From JAJDFU01 sp964641965 (GTDB lineage Bacteria > Bacteroidota > Bacteroidia > Chitinophagales > Saprospiraceae): DNA of 64,000 bases. Below, piece by piece: positions 35,123 through 44,415 of the stretch (positions are counted from its first letter, which is position 1; every line of letters starts with the position of its first letter). A model generated the notes under the pieces. That model made no database searches. It saw only the letters and a list, made by a program, of their open reading frames with translations, and was not told the DNA's origin. The position numbers and the translations under genes were made by a program. The stretch spans positions 52,855 through 116,854 of the forward strand of contig CAZXLD010000008.1 in the NCBI GenBank assembly GCA_964641965.1. Reading direction: 5' to 3'.

Positions 35123-36247
35123 ATGGCTCCCTGGCTGATCGTTGCTTTTACCGTTTGGGTTGTCTATTGGCTCAACGAATGGGAGAATCGATTGGTCAAG
35201 AGCCTGTTGGATTGGATTCCGGCCATCTTATTTGCCTACCTGATCCCGGCAGGGATATCTGCTTTGCTTCGACAAGATTATTCGGACGCTGCCATTCATG
35301 CTTATAGCAAGCAATACTTCATTCCGCTGGCCATTGTTGCAGTCATGAGCAGCCTGTCGGTACGCCAATTGAAATCGATTGGCTGGAAGCCGATCGCCAT
35401 ATTTGTTTCCGGTTCGTGCTGGATTGCCCTATTTCCGGTGCTTGTGGTCTATTTGTTATTTGAGGGTCCCTTGGTTTCGGAGATACTGCTCCGGGAAGGG
35501 TATTGGAGAGGCTTGCCTCCGGTGGTAGGGGGGTGGATTGGTGGCAGTACCAGCCAGTTGGTATTGAAAGAGCTTGTTGCCTGTCCAGAGCATATTTTCC
35601 TGACCATTTTGGTATTGGATAATATCCTGGTTAATATCTGGACTATTTTGATGTTTCAAGGGATCAAACAAAGCGACGGGCTCAATACAAAGTTGAAGAT
35701 CTCCAACTTTGAGATGCCGGATGAGCTACCCCCACAACAGCAAGCACCTATATCCCCGCTTATTTGCCTGGCTATCCTGATCGGTACCGTACTCTTGACC
35801 AATTTGTTCTTGGAAAGCTTCGTCGGTAAGGTTATCCTTCTTTCTTTCATCGGATTGGCGTACAGTAATCTAATTCGAGGATGGAATTTCAGTTTCGTCC
35901 TCAAGATTGGGGGCATCCTGATAATACTGGTGATGGCTATTCTTGGATTAAAATTAAAATTTGACTTAATTCAATTCGATATTAGCCTCCTGGTTTTTTT
36001 GGTGGTCTGGCTGTTCAGCCATTTTGGAATTACTTTAGGCGTCGCTAAAATGTTGAATGTCAACCTCGCCTGGGTACCTATTGCAAGCATGGCAAATGTA
36101 GGTGGTATTGCTACGGCACCGGCCGTAACTGCCGCTTATGAGCCCAAATGGATGCCCCACGCAATCATTTTGGCTATTTTGAGTATGGCAACGGGCACTT
36201 TTTGGGGCATGCTAACCATTTATTTGCTCGAACGCCTGTTGGTGTAA
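35123..36247 (+). CDS. DUF819-family membrane protein (YjcL-like)
   Basis: 374 residues with about ten membrane helices. PPVVGGWIGGSTSQLVLKELV and the later IPIASMANVGGIATAPAVTAAYE (here VPIASMANVGGIATAPAVTAAYE) are diagnostic DUF819 repeats, as found in sodium/glutamate-symporter-like proteins. It probably carries a small organic substrate across the inner membrane; substrate unknown. Sits alone between smc and arfB; the 178-base gap before it has no other feature. Confidence 0.85.
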   Translation: MAPWLIVAFTVWVVYWLNEWENRLVKSLLDWIPAILFAYLIPAGISALLRQDYSDAAIHAYSKQYFIPLAIVAVMSSLSVRQLKSIGWKPIAIFVSGSCWIALFPVLVVYLLFEGPLVSEILLREGYWRGLPPVVGGWIGGSTSQLVLKELVACPEHIFLTILVLDNILVNIWTILMFQGIKQSDGLNTKLKISNFEMPDELPPQQQAPISPLICLAILIGTVLLTNLFLESFVGKVILLSFIGLAYSNLIRGWNFSFVLKIGGILIILVMAILGLKLKFDLIQFDISLLVFLVVWLFSHFGITLGVAKMLNVNLAWVPIASMANVGGIATAPAVTAAYEPKWMPHAIILAILSMATGTFWGMLTIYLLERLLV

Positions 36248-36344
36248 TGGCTGGATTTCAATCCCGGAAGCGTACATCCATTTAACAATAGCCCCCCATC
36301 CACCTTTCGGAACCAAAGCCTATCTGTAGAGGTTACACCGTTGT

Positions 36345-36746
36345 ATGCGAAAAGAAATCCTCCTTTCCGAGCTTCAGTTCAAAGCGACCCGCAGTAGCGG
36401 ACCGGGTGGCCAGCATGTTAATAAAACCAGTACTCGGGTGGAACTCTTCTGGCCCTTGGAAGATTCCCAAGGCCTTAGTACAACTGAGAAAAACAGGTTG
36501 CGACGCGTGTTGGGCAAGCGGTTGAATAAAGAGGGAGTCCTGGTGCTTCACACGGAAGCGACCCGCAGTCAACACCGTAATAAAGAGCTGGTGATCAAAA
36601 AGTTTTTCCAGTTTCTGGAAAAGGGTATTCGTCCGCCCAAAAAGCGAAAACGGACCCAACCTCCCCGATCCGCCAACCGAAAGCGATTGGAAAACAAAAA
36701 GAAACACGCCCAAAAAAAGGCCCTTCGCCGGTCCCCTGAATTCTGA
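36345..36746 (+). CDS. arfB: Alternative ribosome-rescue factor, peptidyl-tRNA hydrolase ArfB
   Basis: 133 residues. The GGQ motif lies in RSSGPGGQHVNKTSTRVELFWP near residues 19-40, the release-factor-like loop that hydrolyses peptidyl-tRNA in the ribosome. The lysine- and arginine-rich C-terminal tail (PPKKRKRTQPPRSANRKRLENKKKHAQKKALRR) inserts in the empty mRNA channel of stalled ribosomes. Short, single-domain form as in ArfB/YaeJ; no codon-recognition domain, which excludes RF1/RF2. Confidence 0.92.
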   Translation: MRKEILLSELQFKATRSSGPGGQHVNKTSTRVELFWPLEDSQGLSTTEKNRLRRVLGKRLNKEGVLVLHTEATRSQHRNKELVIKKFFQFLEKGIRPPKKRKRTQPPRSANRKRLENKKKHAQKKALRRSPEF

Positions 36747-36804
36747 TCCTGGCATCCGGTTCCTTACCGTGCCTTACGTAAGGAATGGATCTTGAGGCCC
36801 TTTG

Positions 36805-36812
36805 TATATTTG
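36805..36812 (+). promoter_or_regulatory. Candidate -7 element of tex
   Basis: TATATTTG matches the TAnnTTTG consensus completely. It ends 4 nt before the tex ATG at 36817, which implies a leaderless or nearly leaderless mRNA. The -33 element is not obvious. Confidence 0.45.
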
Positions 36813-36816
36813 CCCG

Positions 36817-38946
36817 ATGCAGGAAATCCTCATTCAGCAAATAAGTAATCTCATTAACCTTTCAACAGAAAAGGTCAGCAATACCATTCGTTTACTAAAC
36901 GATGGTGGCACTGTGCCCTTCATTGCACGATACCGAAAAGAAGCCACCGGTAGCCTGGATGAACTCGCTGTTGCGGGCATTCAAAAGGAATACAAGCGGC
37001 TGAGCGAGCTGGTAAAACGCAAAGCGACCATCCTGCATACCATCCGGGAACAAGGAAAACTCACACCCCAATTGGAAGAAAAGATCCGGGACTGCTGGTC
37101 CTCCACTGAGCTGGAAGACCTGTATTTGCCTTTCCGCCCAAAACGGCAAACACGGGCCACAAAGGCACGGGAAGCCGGCCTTGAGCCACTGGCCAATATC
37201 CTTCAGCAACAACGAGACCATCAGCCAAAAGATAGAGCCCGCTCGTTTATTTCCAAAAATTATCCCGACCCCGAAGCTGCTTTGCAAGGCGCACGCGATA
37301 TTATTGCCGAACGGGTCACCGAAACTAGTCAGGCCCGGAATCTGGTCCGCGACCTGTTTGATCGACATGCCGTCATGTATGCCCGGCTAATAAAAGGAAA
37401 GGAGACCGAAGGCCAAAAGTATCGCGATTATTTCCAGTTTGAAGAGCGCTTATCTCGAATTCCAAGCCATCGACTGTTGGCGATCCGGCGAGCCGAGCAG
37501 GAGGGTATCTTGCGGGTTTCCATTTATCCGGATCCCGTGAGAACCATTGAAAAACTCGAGCGACTCTTTGTTCGATCCGGCAATGCCAGCGGACAGCAGG
37601 TAGCCGAAGCAGTAAGCGATGCTTACAAGCGCCTCCTAGCTCCCTCCATCGAAAACGAGTTCAAAAAAAGCTCCAAAGAAAAAGCGGATCGAGAAGCCAT
37701 TCAGGTCTTTACCCAAAACCTGAGGCAACTACTCCTGGCACCACCACTGGGACGAAAACGAGTCCTGGCGATCGACCCGGGCTTTCGAAGTGGCTGCAAA
37801 CTAGTGGCCCTGGACGCGCAGGGCCGGTTTCTGGAAACCTCTACGGTGTATCCGCACCCACCCCAGGAGCAGGAAGCAGAAGCTGCTCGCCGGTTGACGC
37901 AACTGGTTGACCAATATGAGACGGAGGTGATTGCCATCGGAAGTGGAACGGCAGGACGAGAAACCGAACACTGGGTCCAGCAAGTCCTTGGAGATCAGGT
38001 AGCGCTTTATCTGATCAGTGAAGACGGAGCTTCCGTCTATTCCGCCTCTGATTTGGCCAGGGCCGAGTTTCCCAAACTGGATTTGACGGTAAGGGGCGCT
38101 ATTTCCATCGGTCGGCGGCTGTTGGACCCACTGGCAGAGCTGGTTAAGATCGATCCCAAATCCATTGGTGTAGGGCAGTACCAACATGATGTAGACCAAA
38201 AGCTCTTGCGCGAAAGCCTGGACGAGGTCGTTGTTTCTTGCGTGAATCAGGTGGGGGTCAACCTCAATACCGCTAGTGCGCAACTCCTTTCCTACGTGTC
38301 AGGTTTGAGCAAAAAAGGGGCTGAAAATATTGTTGAACACCGAGATCAAAAAGGCGCATTTAAGTCTCGGGAGCAGTTGCTAAAGGTAAAGGGAATCGGT
38401 GCAAAAGCCTTTGAACAAGCTGCCGGTTTCTTGCGCATACCGAGTGCGAGACAACCGCTGGACAATAGCGCCGTTCATCCGGAACGATACCCATTGGTCG
38501 AACGCATGGCCAGGGATCTGGGTACCCGACTTCAAGATCTGGTAGGAAACGAACGCCTGGCAGATTCTATCGACCTGAGCCAATATGTAGCCGGAGAGGT
38601 AGGCATACCTACGCTTCGGGATATCCTTAAAGAGTTGAAAAAGCCAGGGCTGGATCCAAGGGGCGAGTCCATTCCGTTCAGCTTTGCCGAACATATTCGT
38701 TCAGTGGACGATCTGGAAGAGGGGGTGGTGCTTCCCGGGAAAGTAACCAACATCACCAAATTTGGGGCCTTCGTAGATATCGGCATTAAGGAAAAAGGCT
38801 TGGTGCACATCAGTCAGCTAGCCGATCGCTTTGTATCCGATCCTTCAGAGGTGGTCGCCCTCCATCAAATTGTGGAAGTGAAAGTAGTGTCTATTGATAA
38901 GGAAAGAGGCAGGATCGGCCTTTCCATGAAAGGATTGGGACGATAA
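36817..38946 (+). CDS. tex: Tex-family RNA-binding transcription accessory protein
   Basis: 709 residues from ATG 36817; an upstream in-frame TTG would begin inside the promoter. The N-terminal helical bundle opens with LNDGGTVPFIARYRKEATGSLDE, followed by the YqgF-like nuclease fold (VLAIDPGFRSGCKLVALD near residue 320), helix-hairpin-helix segments (NTASAQLLSYVSGLSKKGAENIVEHR; LLKVKGIGAKAFEQAAGFLRI) and a C-terminal S1 domain (VLPGKVTNITKFGAFVDIGIKEKGLVHISQL). Binds nucleic acids and affects transcription of toxins and other genes in Bordetella and others; here role unproven. A well-conserved housekeeping gene. Confidence 0.95.
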   Translation: MQEILIQQISNLINLSTEKVSNTIRLLNDGGTVPFIARYRKEATGSLDELAVAGIQKEYKRLSELVKRKATILHTIREQGKLTPQLEEKIRDCWSSTELEDLYLPFRPKRQTRATKAREAGLEPLANILQQQRDHQPKDRARSFISKNYPDPEAALQGARDIIAERVTETSQARNLVRDLFDRHAVMYARLIKGKETEGQKYRDYFQFEERLSRIPSHRLLAIRRAEQEGILRVSIYPDPVRTIEKLERLFVRSGNASGQQVAEAVSDAYKRLLAPSIENEFKKSSKEKADREAIQVFTQNLRQLLLAPPLGRKRVLAIDPGFRSGCKLVALDAQGRFLETSTVYPHPPQEQEAEAARRLTQLVDQYETEVIAIGSGTAGRETEHWVQQVLGDQVALYLISEDGASVYSASDLARAEFPKLDLTVRGAISIGRRLLDPLAELVKIDPKSIGVGQYQHDVDQKLLRESLDEVVVSCVNQVGVNLNTASAQLLSYVSGLSKKGAENIVEHRDQKGAFKSREQLLKVKGIGAKAFEQAAGFLRIPSARQPLDNSAVHPERYPLVERMARDLGTRLQDLVGNERLADSIDLSQYVAGEVGIPTLRDILKELKKPGLDPRGESIPFSFAEHIRSVDDLEEGVVLPGKVTNITKFGAFVDIGIKEKGLVHISQLADRFVSDPSEVVALHQIVEVKVVSIDKERGRIGLSMKGLGR

Positions 38947-39064
38947 GGATTACCTCCGATCGCAAACCATCAAGTTTCGGTGGTTCTTGATGCAACTGTT
39001 TTTATTCTACGATGTCTTTCGTAGTAATGGATTTTGTAACAACCTCTCATTTAAATTAACATCG

Positions 39065-39550
39065 ATGAAAAAAGTACTGTTATCGCTATTACTTTGTGGG
39101 TTGACTTCCCTGGTTTTTGCCCAGGTGGAAGAGCGGGAATTGACGGAAGCTGAAAAGCAAGAGCTTCGGGAAGCTATGGAGGAATTGAAGCACAGTATGA
39201 AAGACATGCAGCAAGACCTCAAGGAAGCCTTTAAGGATTTTAATGTCGATATGGAAGGGCTGAAGATTGACATGGAAAATCTGGATATCGATCTTTCCGG
39301 TTTGGATTCCCTTAAAAATCTGGATTGGGAAGCGTATTCAGTAGATCCTAAAGATGTGGAATACCTCCAGTCGGAGGAGTTCCGGCAAGAAATGGAAAAA
39401 GTAAATCAACGGGTTCAGGAAGCGATGAAGGAGGTCGAGGTTCAGATGCAGGAACTCCAGGATTTGAATATGGAAGAGATCAATAAAACCATCCAGGAGG
39501 CGATGGAAACCATGCGGAAGAGCATGCCTAAGAGTAAGAAGGAGCAGTAA
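39065..39550 (+). CDS. Secreted coiled-coil protein, unknown function
   Basis: 161 residues from ATG 39065, which begins a signal peptide (KKVLLSLLLCGLTSLVFAQ). The mature chain is a nearly continuous acidic alpha-helical coil with Met-Glu-Glu-Leu heptads (MEELKHSMKDMQQDLKEAFKDF, MEGLKIDMENLDIDLSGLDSL). No other motif. An upstream in-frame start would add 26 non-signal residues and is less likely. Possibly structural; function unknown. Confidence 0.7.
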   Translation: MKKVLLSLLLCGLTSLVFAQVEERELTEAEKQELREAMEELKHSMKDMQQDLKEAFKDFNVDMEGLKIDMENLDIDLSGLDSLKNLDWEAYSVDPKDVEYLQSEEFRQEMEKVNQRVQEAMKEVEVQMQELQDLNMEEINKTIQEAMETMRKSMPKSKKEQ

Positions 39551-39628
39551 AAAAATCAGGATAAAGCAGGTATTGCAGAGGAGTTGTGATTTAGTGCTAC
39601 TCTTCTGCAATTTCCTATCTTGCCTGCC

Positions 39629-40420
39629 ATGCAGGTGCCTGACATCCGAACAGTAGAGGTCGTCCGCTATATGCAACCCTTGCGGGAGGGCGGTTCCCTG
39701 CCCGCCATTGTCAAAGCAGATGACGATTTCCTTTATGTCTTGAAATTCCGCGGGGCGGGACAAGGTAAAAAAGCTCTCATTGCAGAGCTGCTCGGGGGAG
39801 AGTTAGCCAGAGCTATTGGATTAAGAGTGCCGGAGGTAGTTTTTATGGATCTGGACGACTCCTTTAGCAAAACCGAGCCCGACCAGGAAATTCAGGATCT
39901 GCTCTCCTTTAGCGTTGGACTCAATCTAGGGTTACACTTTTTATCCGGAGCCAATACCTTCGATCCGGTCGTTACCACCGTCGATCCTCTATCGGCATCC
40001 AAAATTGTTCTTCTCGATAGCCTCATCCTAAACATTGATCGAACGGCGAAAAACACCAACCTGCTCAATTGGAAGAAGGAGCTTTGGTTGATTGATCATG
40101 GCGCTAGTTTGTATTTTCATCACAATTGGAAGCAATGGGAAACTTACTTGGACAGGACCTTTCCCAAAGTGGAGGATCATGTCTTGCTCCAGCAAGCGAG
40201 CGAGTTGGATGCTGCTGTTACTGCGATTCGAACTATCCTCACAACGGAACACATCGAAACCCTTGTCCACTTGGTGCCTGAAGAATGGCTTGAAGACGAA
40301 GCCGATCCGATGGAGCCGGAAGAGAAACGAACTGCCTATCGAACCTTCTTAAGCAAGCGCCTGGATAAAATCGACCTATTAGCTAAAGAGGCCAAGGATG
40401 CCAGATCGAGTTACATATGA
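39629..40420 (+). CDS. HipA-like kinase-fold protein
   Basis: 263 residues from ATG 39629. Kinase-like segments: YVLKFRGAGQGKKALIAELLGGELARAIGL (ATP-binding Lys and helix C), the catalytic loop LNIDRTAKNTNLLNW (D..N pattern) and IDHGASLYF (the DFG-like metal aspartate). It matches the HipA-like family kinases (shorter than HipA and without the N1 domain). The last 23 bases overlap the start of the DUF3037 gene, which indicates translational coupling. In related genomes, by memory, this family is commonly paired with DUF3037. No HipB-type antitoxin is adjacent. Confidence 0.78.
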   Translation: MQVPDIRTVEVVRYMQPLREGGSLPAIVKADDDFLYVLKFRGAGQGKKALIAELLGGELARAIGLRVPEVVFMDLDDSFSKTEPDQEIQDLLSFSVGLNLGLHFLSGANTFDPVVTTVDPLSASKIVLLDSLILNIDRTAKNTNLLNWKKELWLIDHGASLYFHHNWKQWETYLDRTFPKVEDHVLLQQASELDAAVTAIRTILTTEHIETLVHLVPEEWLEDEADPMEPEEKRTAYRTFLSKRLDKIDLLAKEAKDARSSYI

Positions 40421-41000
40421 ATTTGCTGTGATCCGGGTGGTCCCAAAGGTGGAGCGAGAAGAGTTTCTCAATGTGGGGGTCATTGTGTTTTCCAAACCCA
40501 AGCGGTATTTGGGGATGCAATACCTGTTGGATGAGAACCGCCTAAAAGCTTTTTCTAACGATTTGGATTTGGAAGAGCTCAAAGCCTATCTCCAGGCCTG
40601 GGAACGCATTACCCAAGGAGGAAAAGAAGCCGGACCTATTGGCCAGGAAGAGCTCCCTTATCGTTTTCGCTGGCTTACGGCCCCTAAAAGCACGCTACTT
40701 CAGTGTTCCCAGCCGCATCCCGGGCTTTGTACAGATCCGGAAAAGGAGCTGAACGCCCTATTTCAACTATTCGTTTATCCTTCCCCAAAAAGCCAAAAAA
40801 CACCCTGGTATTTAATCGGTTTCTTAGGGATCGGATTGGGACTGGGAATTGGATTAGCCTTGCTTTCAGCATACCTGAAAGCCTGGCTTACCGGAGGCAT
40901 AGAAGAAGAAACGGTCGGGGTTTATTTGGTAGTAAGCTTGCTGATTGTTGGACCATCCAGTTTTTTGATTGGAAGGCAACTGGAACGTAAATTTGGGTAA
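40398..41000 (+). CDS. DUF3037 protein with C-terminal membrane domain
   Basis: 200 residues. Residues 1-125 match DUF3037 (YEFAVIRVVPKVEREEFLNVGVIVFSKPKRYLG). The rest is an extension with two membrane helices (about 135-158 and 171-190), separated by SAYLKAWLTGGIEEET and ending in RQLERKFG. Typical DUF3037 proteins end where the helices begin, so this is an unusual fusion. The start overlaps the HipA-like kinase's last 23 bases. The pair may form a kinase plus membrane-anchored partner; no biochemical role is known. Confidence 0.75.
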   Translation: MPDRVTYEFAVIRVVPKVEREEFLNVGVIVFSKPKRYLGMQYLLDENRLKAFSNDLDLEELKAYLQAWERITQGGKEAGPIGQEELPYRFRWLTAPKSTLLQCSQPHPGLCTDPEKELNALFQLFVYPSPKSQKTPWYLIGFLGIGLGLGIGLALLSAYLKAWLTGGIEEETVGVYLVVSLLIVGPSSFLIGRQLERKFG

Positions 41001-41091
41001 ACAGTTGGCTTCAAGCTGTTTTAACCGCTTCCGATTTACGGTCTTTTCCCTATTTTCCCAGGACTAAAGCATAAACTCAAATTCCAACCTC

Positions 41092-44000
41092 ATGCGTCAG
41101 AACGCTCACACTTTACTTGTACTCGCCCTGCTCTTTTGCACTCCTTATTCGGTCCTTTTCGCTCAGGAAGAAGAGGAAGAAGTTCAGGATCAACGCTATA
41201 AAACAGCCTGGAACAGCCTGTCTTTTCGGTCCATCGGGCCAGCCTTTACCTCCGGCCGGGTTTCCGATTTTGCAGTTAATCCCGACAATCCCAGTGAATT
41301 CTATGTAGCTACTTCCTCCGGTGGGGTTTGGAAGACCACCAATCGAGGTCTCAATTTCAAGCCGGTTTTCGATAGAGAAGGTTCTTACTCGATCGGCGTA
41401 GTGGAAATGGATCCCAACAATCACAACGTGATTTGGGTGGGTACCGGCGAAAATAATAACCAACGAAGTGTCGCTTACGGAGACGGTATCTACAAAAGCC
41501 TGGACGGTGGAAAGAGTTGGAAGCACATGGGCCTCAAAAACTCTGAACACATAGGTATGATCGCCATTGATCCCCGCAATTCGGATGTAGTATACGTGGC
41601 TGCTACCGGTCCCTTATGGAGTGCCGGAGGGGATCGAGGATTATACAAGACCGAAGATGGCGGAGCAAGCTGGGATACCATCCTGGCCATCAGTGGACAT
41701 ACGGGTATTCACGAAGTGCATCTGGATCCGCGAAATCCGGATGTGGTCTACGCGATTGCGCATCAGCGCAGGCGTCATGTATTCACCTACATCAGTGGAG
41801 GACCCGAATCAGCCATTTACAAATCCATGGATGGAGGGGCTAACTTTCGCAAAATTATGAAGGGAATGCCCGGTGGAGATATTGGGCGGATCGGCATGGA
41901 TATATCCCCTGCCAATCCCAATGTATTGTATGCCGTCGTGGAGGCACAGGAAGGCAAGAGTGGCTTTTACAGATCCACTGACCTGGGGGAATCCTGGGAG
42001 AAACGGAGTAAATATGCCTCCAGCGGGAACTACTACCAGGAGGTTATTGCCGATCCGGTGGATGTGAACTTGGTGTATGTCATGAATACTTTCGCAGCTG
42101 TTTCAGAAGACGGCGGGAAAAATTTTGAGAACGTAGGAGAGCGAAACAAGCACATCGATAATCATGCGCTGTGGATAGACCCAACGAATCCCAGTTATTT
42201 GTTGAATGGAAACGATGGTGGGGTATATGAATCCTGGGATCGGGGTAAGACCTGGCGTTTTTTCCCTAACCTGCCGGTCACGCAGTTCTACAAAGTGGCA
42301 GTCGATAATGACTATCCCTTTTACAATGTATATGGTGGTACTCAGGACAACTTTACGTTGGGTGGACCTTCCCGCACTACAGAAACGACGGGTATCACCA
42401 ATCGCAACTGGATCGTAACCCGATTAGGAGATGGCTTTGAGCCCCACGTTGATCCTACAAACCCCAACATCGTATACAGCCAATCCCAGTACGGAAACCT
42501 GTACCGGTTTGACAAGCAAAGTGGTGAGTCGCAGAACATTGTCCCACAGCCCCCTTCAGGAGATTACTCCTACAACTGGAATTGGGATTCTCCCTTCTTC
42601 GTAAGTGTGCATGACCACAAGCGGTTGTATTATGCCTCCGACCGGGTCCACCGAAGCGAGAACATGGGGCAAAGCTGGGAGGAGATCAGTGGAGACCTGA
42701 CACGCGGCATTGACCGGAACAAATTGAAGGTAATGGGTAAGGTATGGCCCATGGACGCCGTCGCTAAAAACCAATCCACCACACCCTACGGCAATATCGT
42801 GGCCTTAGCAGAATCACCAATTGATGAGAATATCTTGTTTGCCGGAACAGACGATGGCCTGGTGCACATCTCCAAAAACGGCGGCGACAGTTGGACGGCT
42901 TACGATCAGTTTCCCGGGGTTCCAGATACGACCTATGTGAATGAGATCGTGGGCTCCGCCCATGATGTGAATACCCTCTACGTGGCCTTCAACAACCACA
43001 AAAACGGCGATTTCAAGCCTTACCTGCTGAAGAGCACTGACCTAGGAACTACCTGGACCTCCATTGCCCATAATCTACCGGAACGAGGATCCGTCTATTC
43101 CATAGCGGAAGATCACAAATCGCCCAATCTATTGTTGGTGGGTACGGAATTCAGCCTGTTCGCCAGTATTGATGGAGGTGCCTATTGGAGAAAATTCAGC
43201 AAGGGATTACCTACGGTAGCGGTTCGAGATATCAATATTCAGGAGCGGGAGAACGATTTGGTGTTGGCTACTTTCGGCCGAGGCTTCTACATCATGGACG
43301 ATTACTCCGCATTGCGGGAGTTTACTTCCGAGGTGATGGAAGAGGAAGCTCATCTGTTTTCCGTGCGCGATGCCTTTCAGTATCGCCCTTACAGTCCCAT
43401 TGCCGCCAGCAATACCATTTCCTGGTTGGGGCCCAAGGGTTTTCAGGGAGAAACCTATTACCTGGGTGAAAATCCGGAATTTGGAGCCGCGTTCACGTAT
43501 TTCCTGAAAGAGGGCTATAAAACCAGTAAAGCAGAGCGGGAAGAGGCCGAGAAAGAGCAAAGAAAAGAAGGGGAGGAAGTATACTACCCTAGCTATGAAC
43601 AGTTGAAAACAGAAGAGAAAGAGAAGACTCCGTTTCTGCTCTTTACCGTTCGGGATGCCAATGGTGAGGTGATCAATGAGGTGCGTACCAAACCCAAGAA
43701 AGGCATCAACCGGGTGTATTGGGATTTAAGCTATCCCGATATTGATCAGGTGCGTACCAAAAATTCAGATCCGGCAACTAATCTGGATTCGGGGATTAAA
43801 GTCCTCCCCGGAGATTATACGGTACAGCTTTCCAAAAATGTCAACGGGACGGTGACATCTTTATCGGAGCCGGTAGCTTTCCATGTGAAAAGCCTAGATA
43901 ATTTGACACTACCTCCTTCCGATCCGGCAGCCATGCTGGCCTTCCATAAAGAGCTGACCCAATTATCCAAATCAGCTAACAGCGCCCGCAATGCCGTTAA

Positions 44001-44388
44001 TGAAATCGGCGATCGGCTGGCGTATTACCAGGCGGTAACGCGTTTGGTAGAGGATGAAAAAGTAATTCAAATGGTGGATGCCTTGGAGGAAAAACTGGAT
44101 GCCATTCGGATACAGCTATTCGGTGATCGGATCAAACGCCGACTGGAGATCGATCAGGCTCCATCACTGAGCAACCGAATTAACACAGCCATTTTTACGG
44201 GTTCTTCTTCCATGACCGATCCAACTGAAACCTCCAAGATGGTCCGGCAAATAGCCGAAGAGCAATTGGGGCCGGTGTTGGAATCCTTAAAAGATATTCT
44301 AGAAAAGGATGTTCCCGCTATTGACCAGGCCCTGGATCAATTTGAAGTACCCTGGACGCCGGGCCGGATCATTGAGATTCAACATTAA
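41092..44388 (+). CDS. VPS10/BNR-repeat glycosyl-hydrolase-like secreted protein
   Basis: 1098 residues with a signal peptide (TLLVLALLFCTPYSVLFAQ). The first 700 residues are repeated propeller modules with the sortilin/BNR pattern GGKSW, GGASW, DGGANF, LGESW, GGKNF, KNGGDSW, LGTTW (Asp-box-like). The C-terminal third carries the lower-complexity EEAEKEQRKEGEEVYYP stretch and a beta-type module (VRDANGEVINEVRTKPKKGINRVYWDLSYP). The family is often named VPS10 domain-containing or glycosyl hydrolase of unknown activity, widespread in Bacteroidota. Probably acts at the cell surface or periplasm; followed by cyanophycinase 27 bases later. Confidence 0.85.
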   Translation: MRQNAHTLLVLALLFCTPYSVLFAQEEEEEVQDQRYKTAWNSLSFRSIGPAFTSGRVSDFAVNPDNPSEFYVATSSGGVWKTTNRGLNFKPVFDREGSYSIGVVEMDPNNHNVIWVGTGENNNQRSVAYGDGIYKSLDGGKSWKHMGLKNSEHIGMIAIDPRNSDVVYVAATGPLWSAGGDRGLYKTEDGGASWDTILAISGHTGIHEVHLDPRNPDVVYAIAHQRRRHVFTYISGGPESAIYKSMDGGANFRKIMKGMPGGDIGRIGMDISPANPNVLYAVVEAQEGKSGFYRSTDLGESWEKRSKYASSGNYYQEVIADPVDVNLVYVMNTFAAVSEDGGKNFENVGERNKHIDNHALWIDPTNPSYLLNGNDGGVYESWDRGKTWRFFPNLPVTQFYKVAVDNDYPFYNVYGGTQDNFTLGGPSRTTETTGITNRNWIVTRLGDGFEPHVDPTNPNIVYSQSQYGNLYRFDKQSGESQNIVPQPPSGDYSYNWNWDSPFFVSVHDHKRLYYASDRVHRSENMGQSWEEISGDLTRGIDRNKLKVMGKVWPMDAVAKNQSTTPYGNIVALAESPIDENILFAGTDDGLVHISKNGGDSWTAYDQFPGVPDTTYVNEIVGSAHDVNTLYVAFNNHKNGDFKPYLLKSTDLGTTWTSIAHNLPERGSVYSIAEDHKSPNLLLVGTEFSLFASIDGGAYWRKFSKGLPTVAVRDINIQERENDLVLATFGRGFYIMDDYSALREFTSEVMEEEAHLFSVRDAFQYRPYSPIAASNTISWLGPKGFQGETYYLGENPEFGAAFTYFLKEGYKTSKAEREEAEKEQRKEGEEVYYPSYEQLKTEEKEKTPFLLFTVRDANGEVINEVRTKPKKGINRVYWDLSYPDIDQVRTKNSDPATNLDSGIKVLPGDYTVQLSKNVNGTVTSLSEPVAFHVKSLDNLTLPPSDPAAMLAFHKELTQLSKSANSARNAVNEIGDRLAYYQAVTRLVEDEKVIQMVDALEEKLDAIRIQLFGDRIKRRLEIDQAPSLSNRINTAIFTGSSSMTDPTETSKMVRQIAEEQLGPVLESLKDILEKDVPAIDQALDQFEVPWTPGRIIEIQH

Positions 44389-44415
44389 ACAGCCGATACC
44401 TGAAACAAAATTCCA

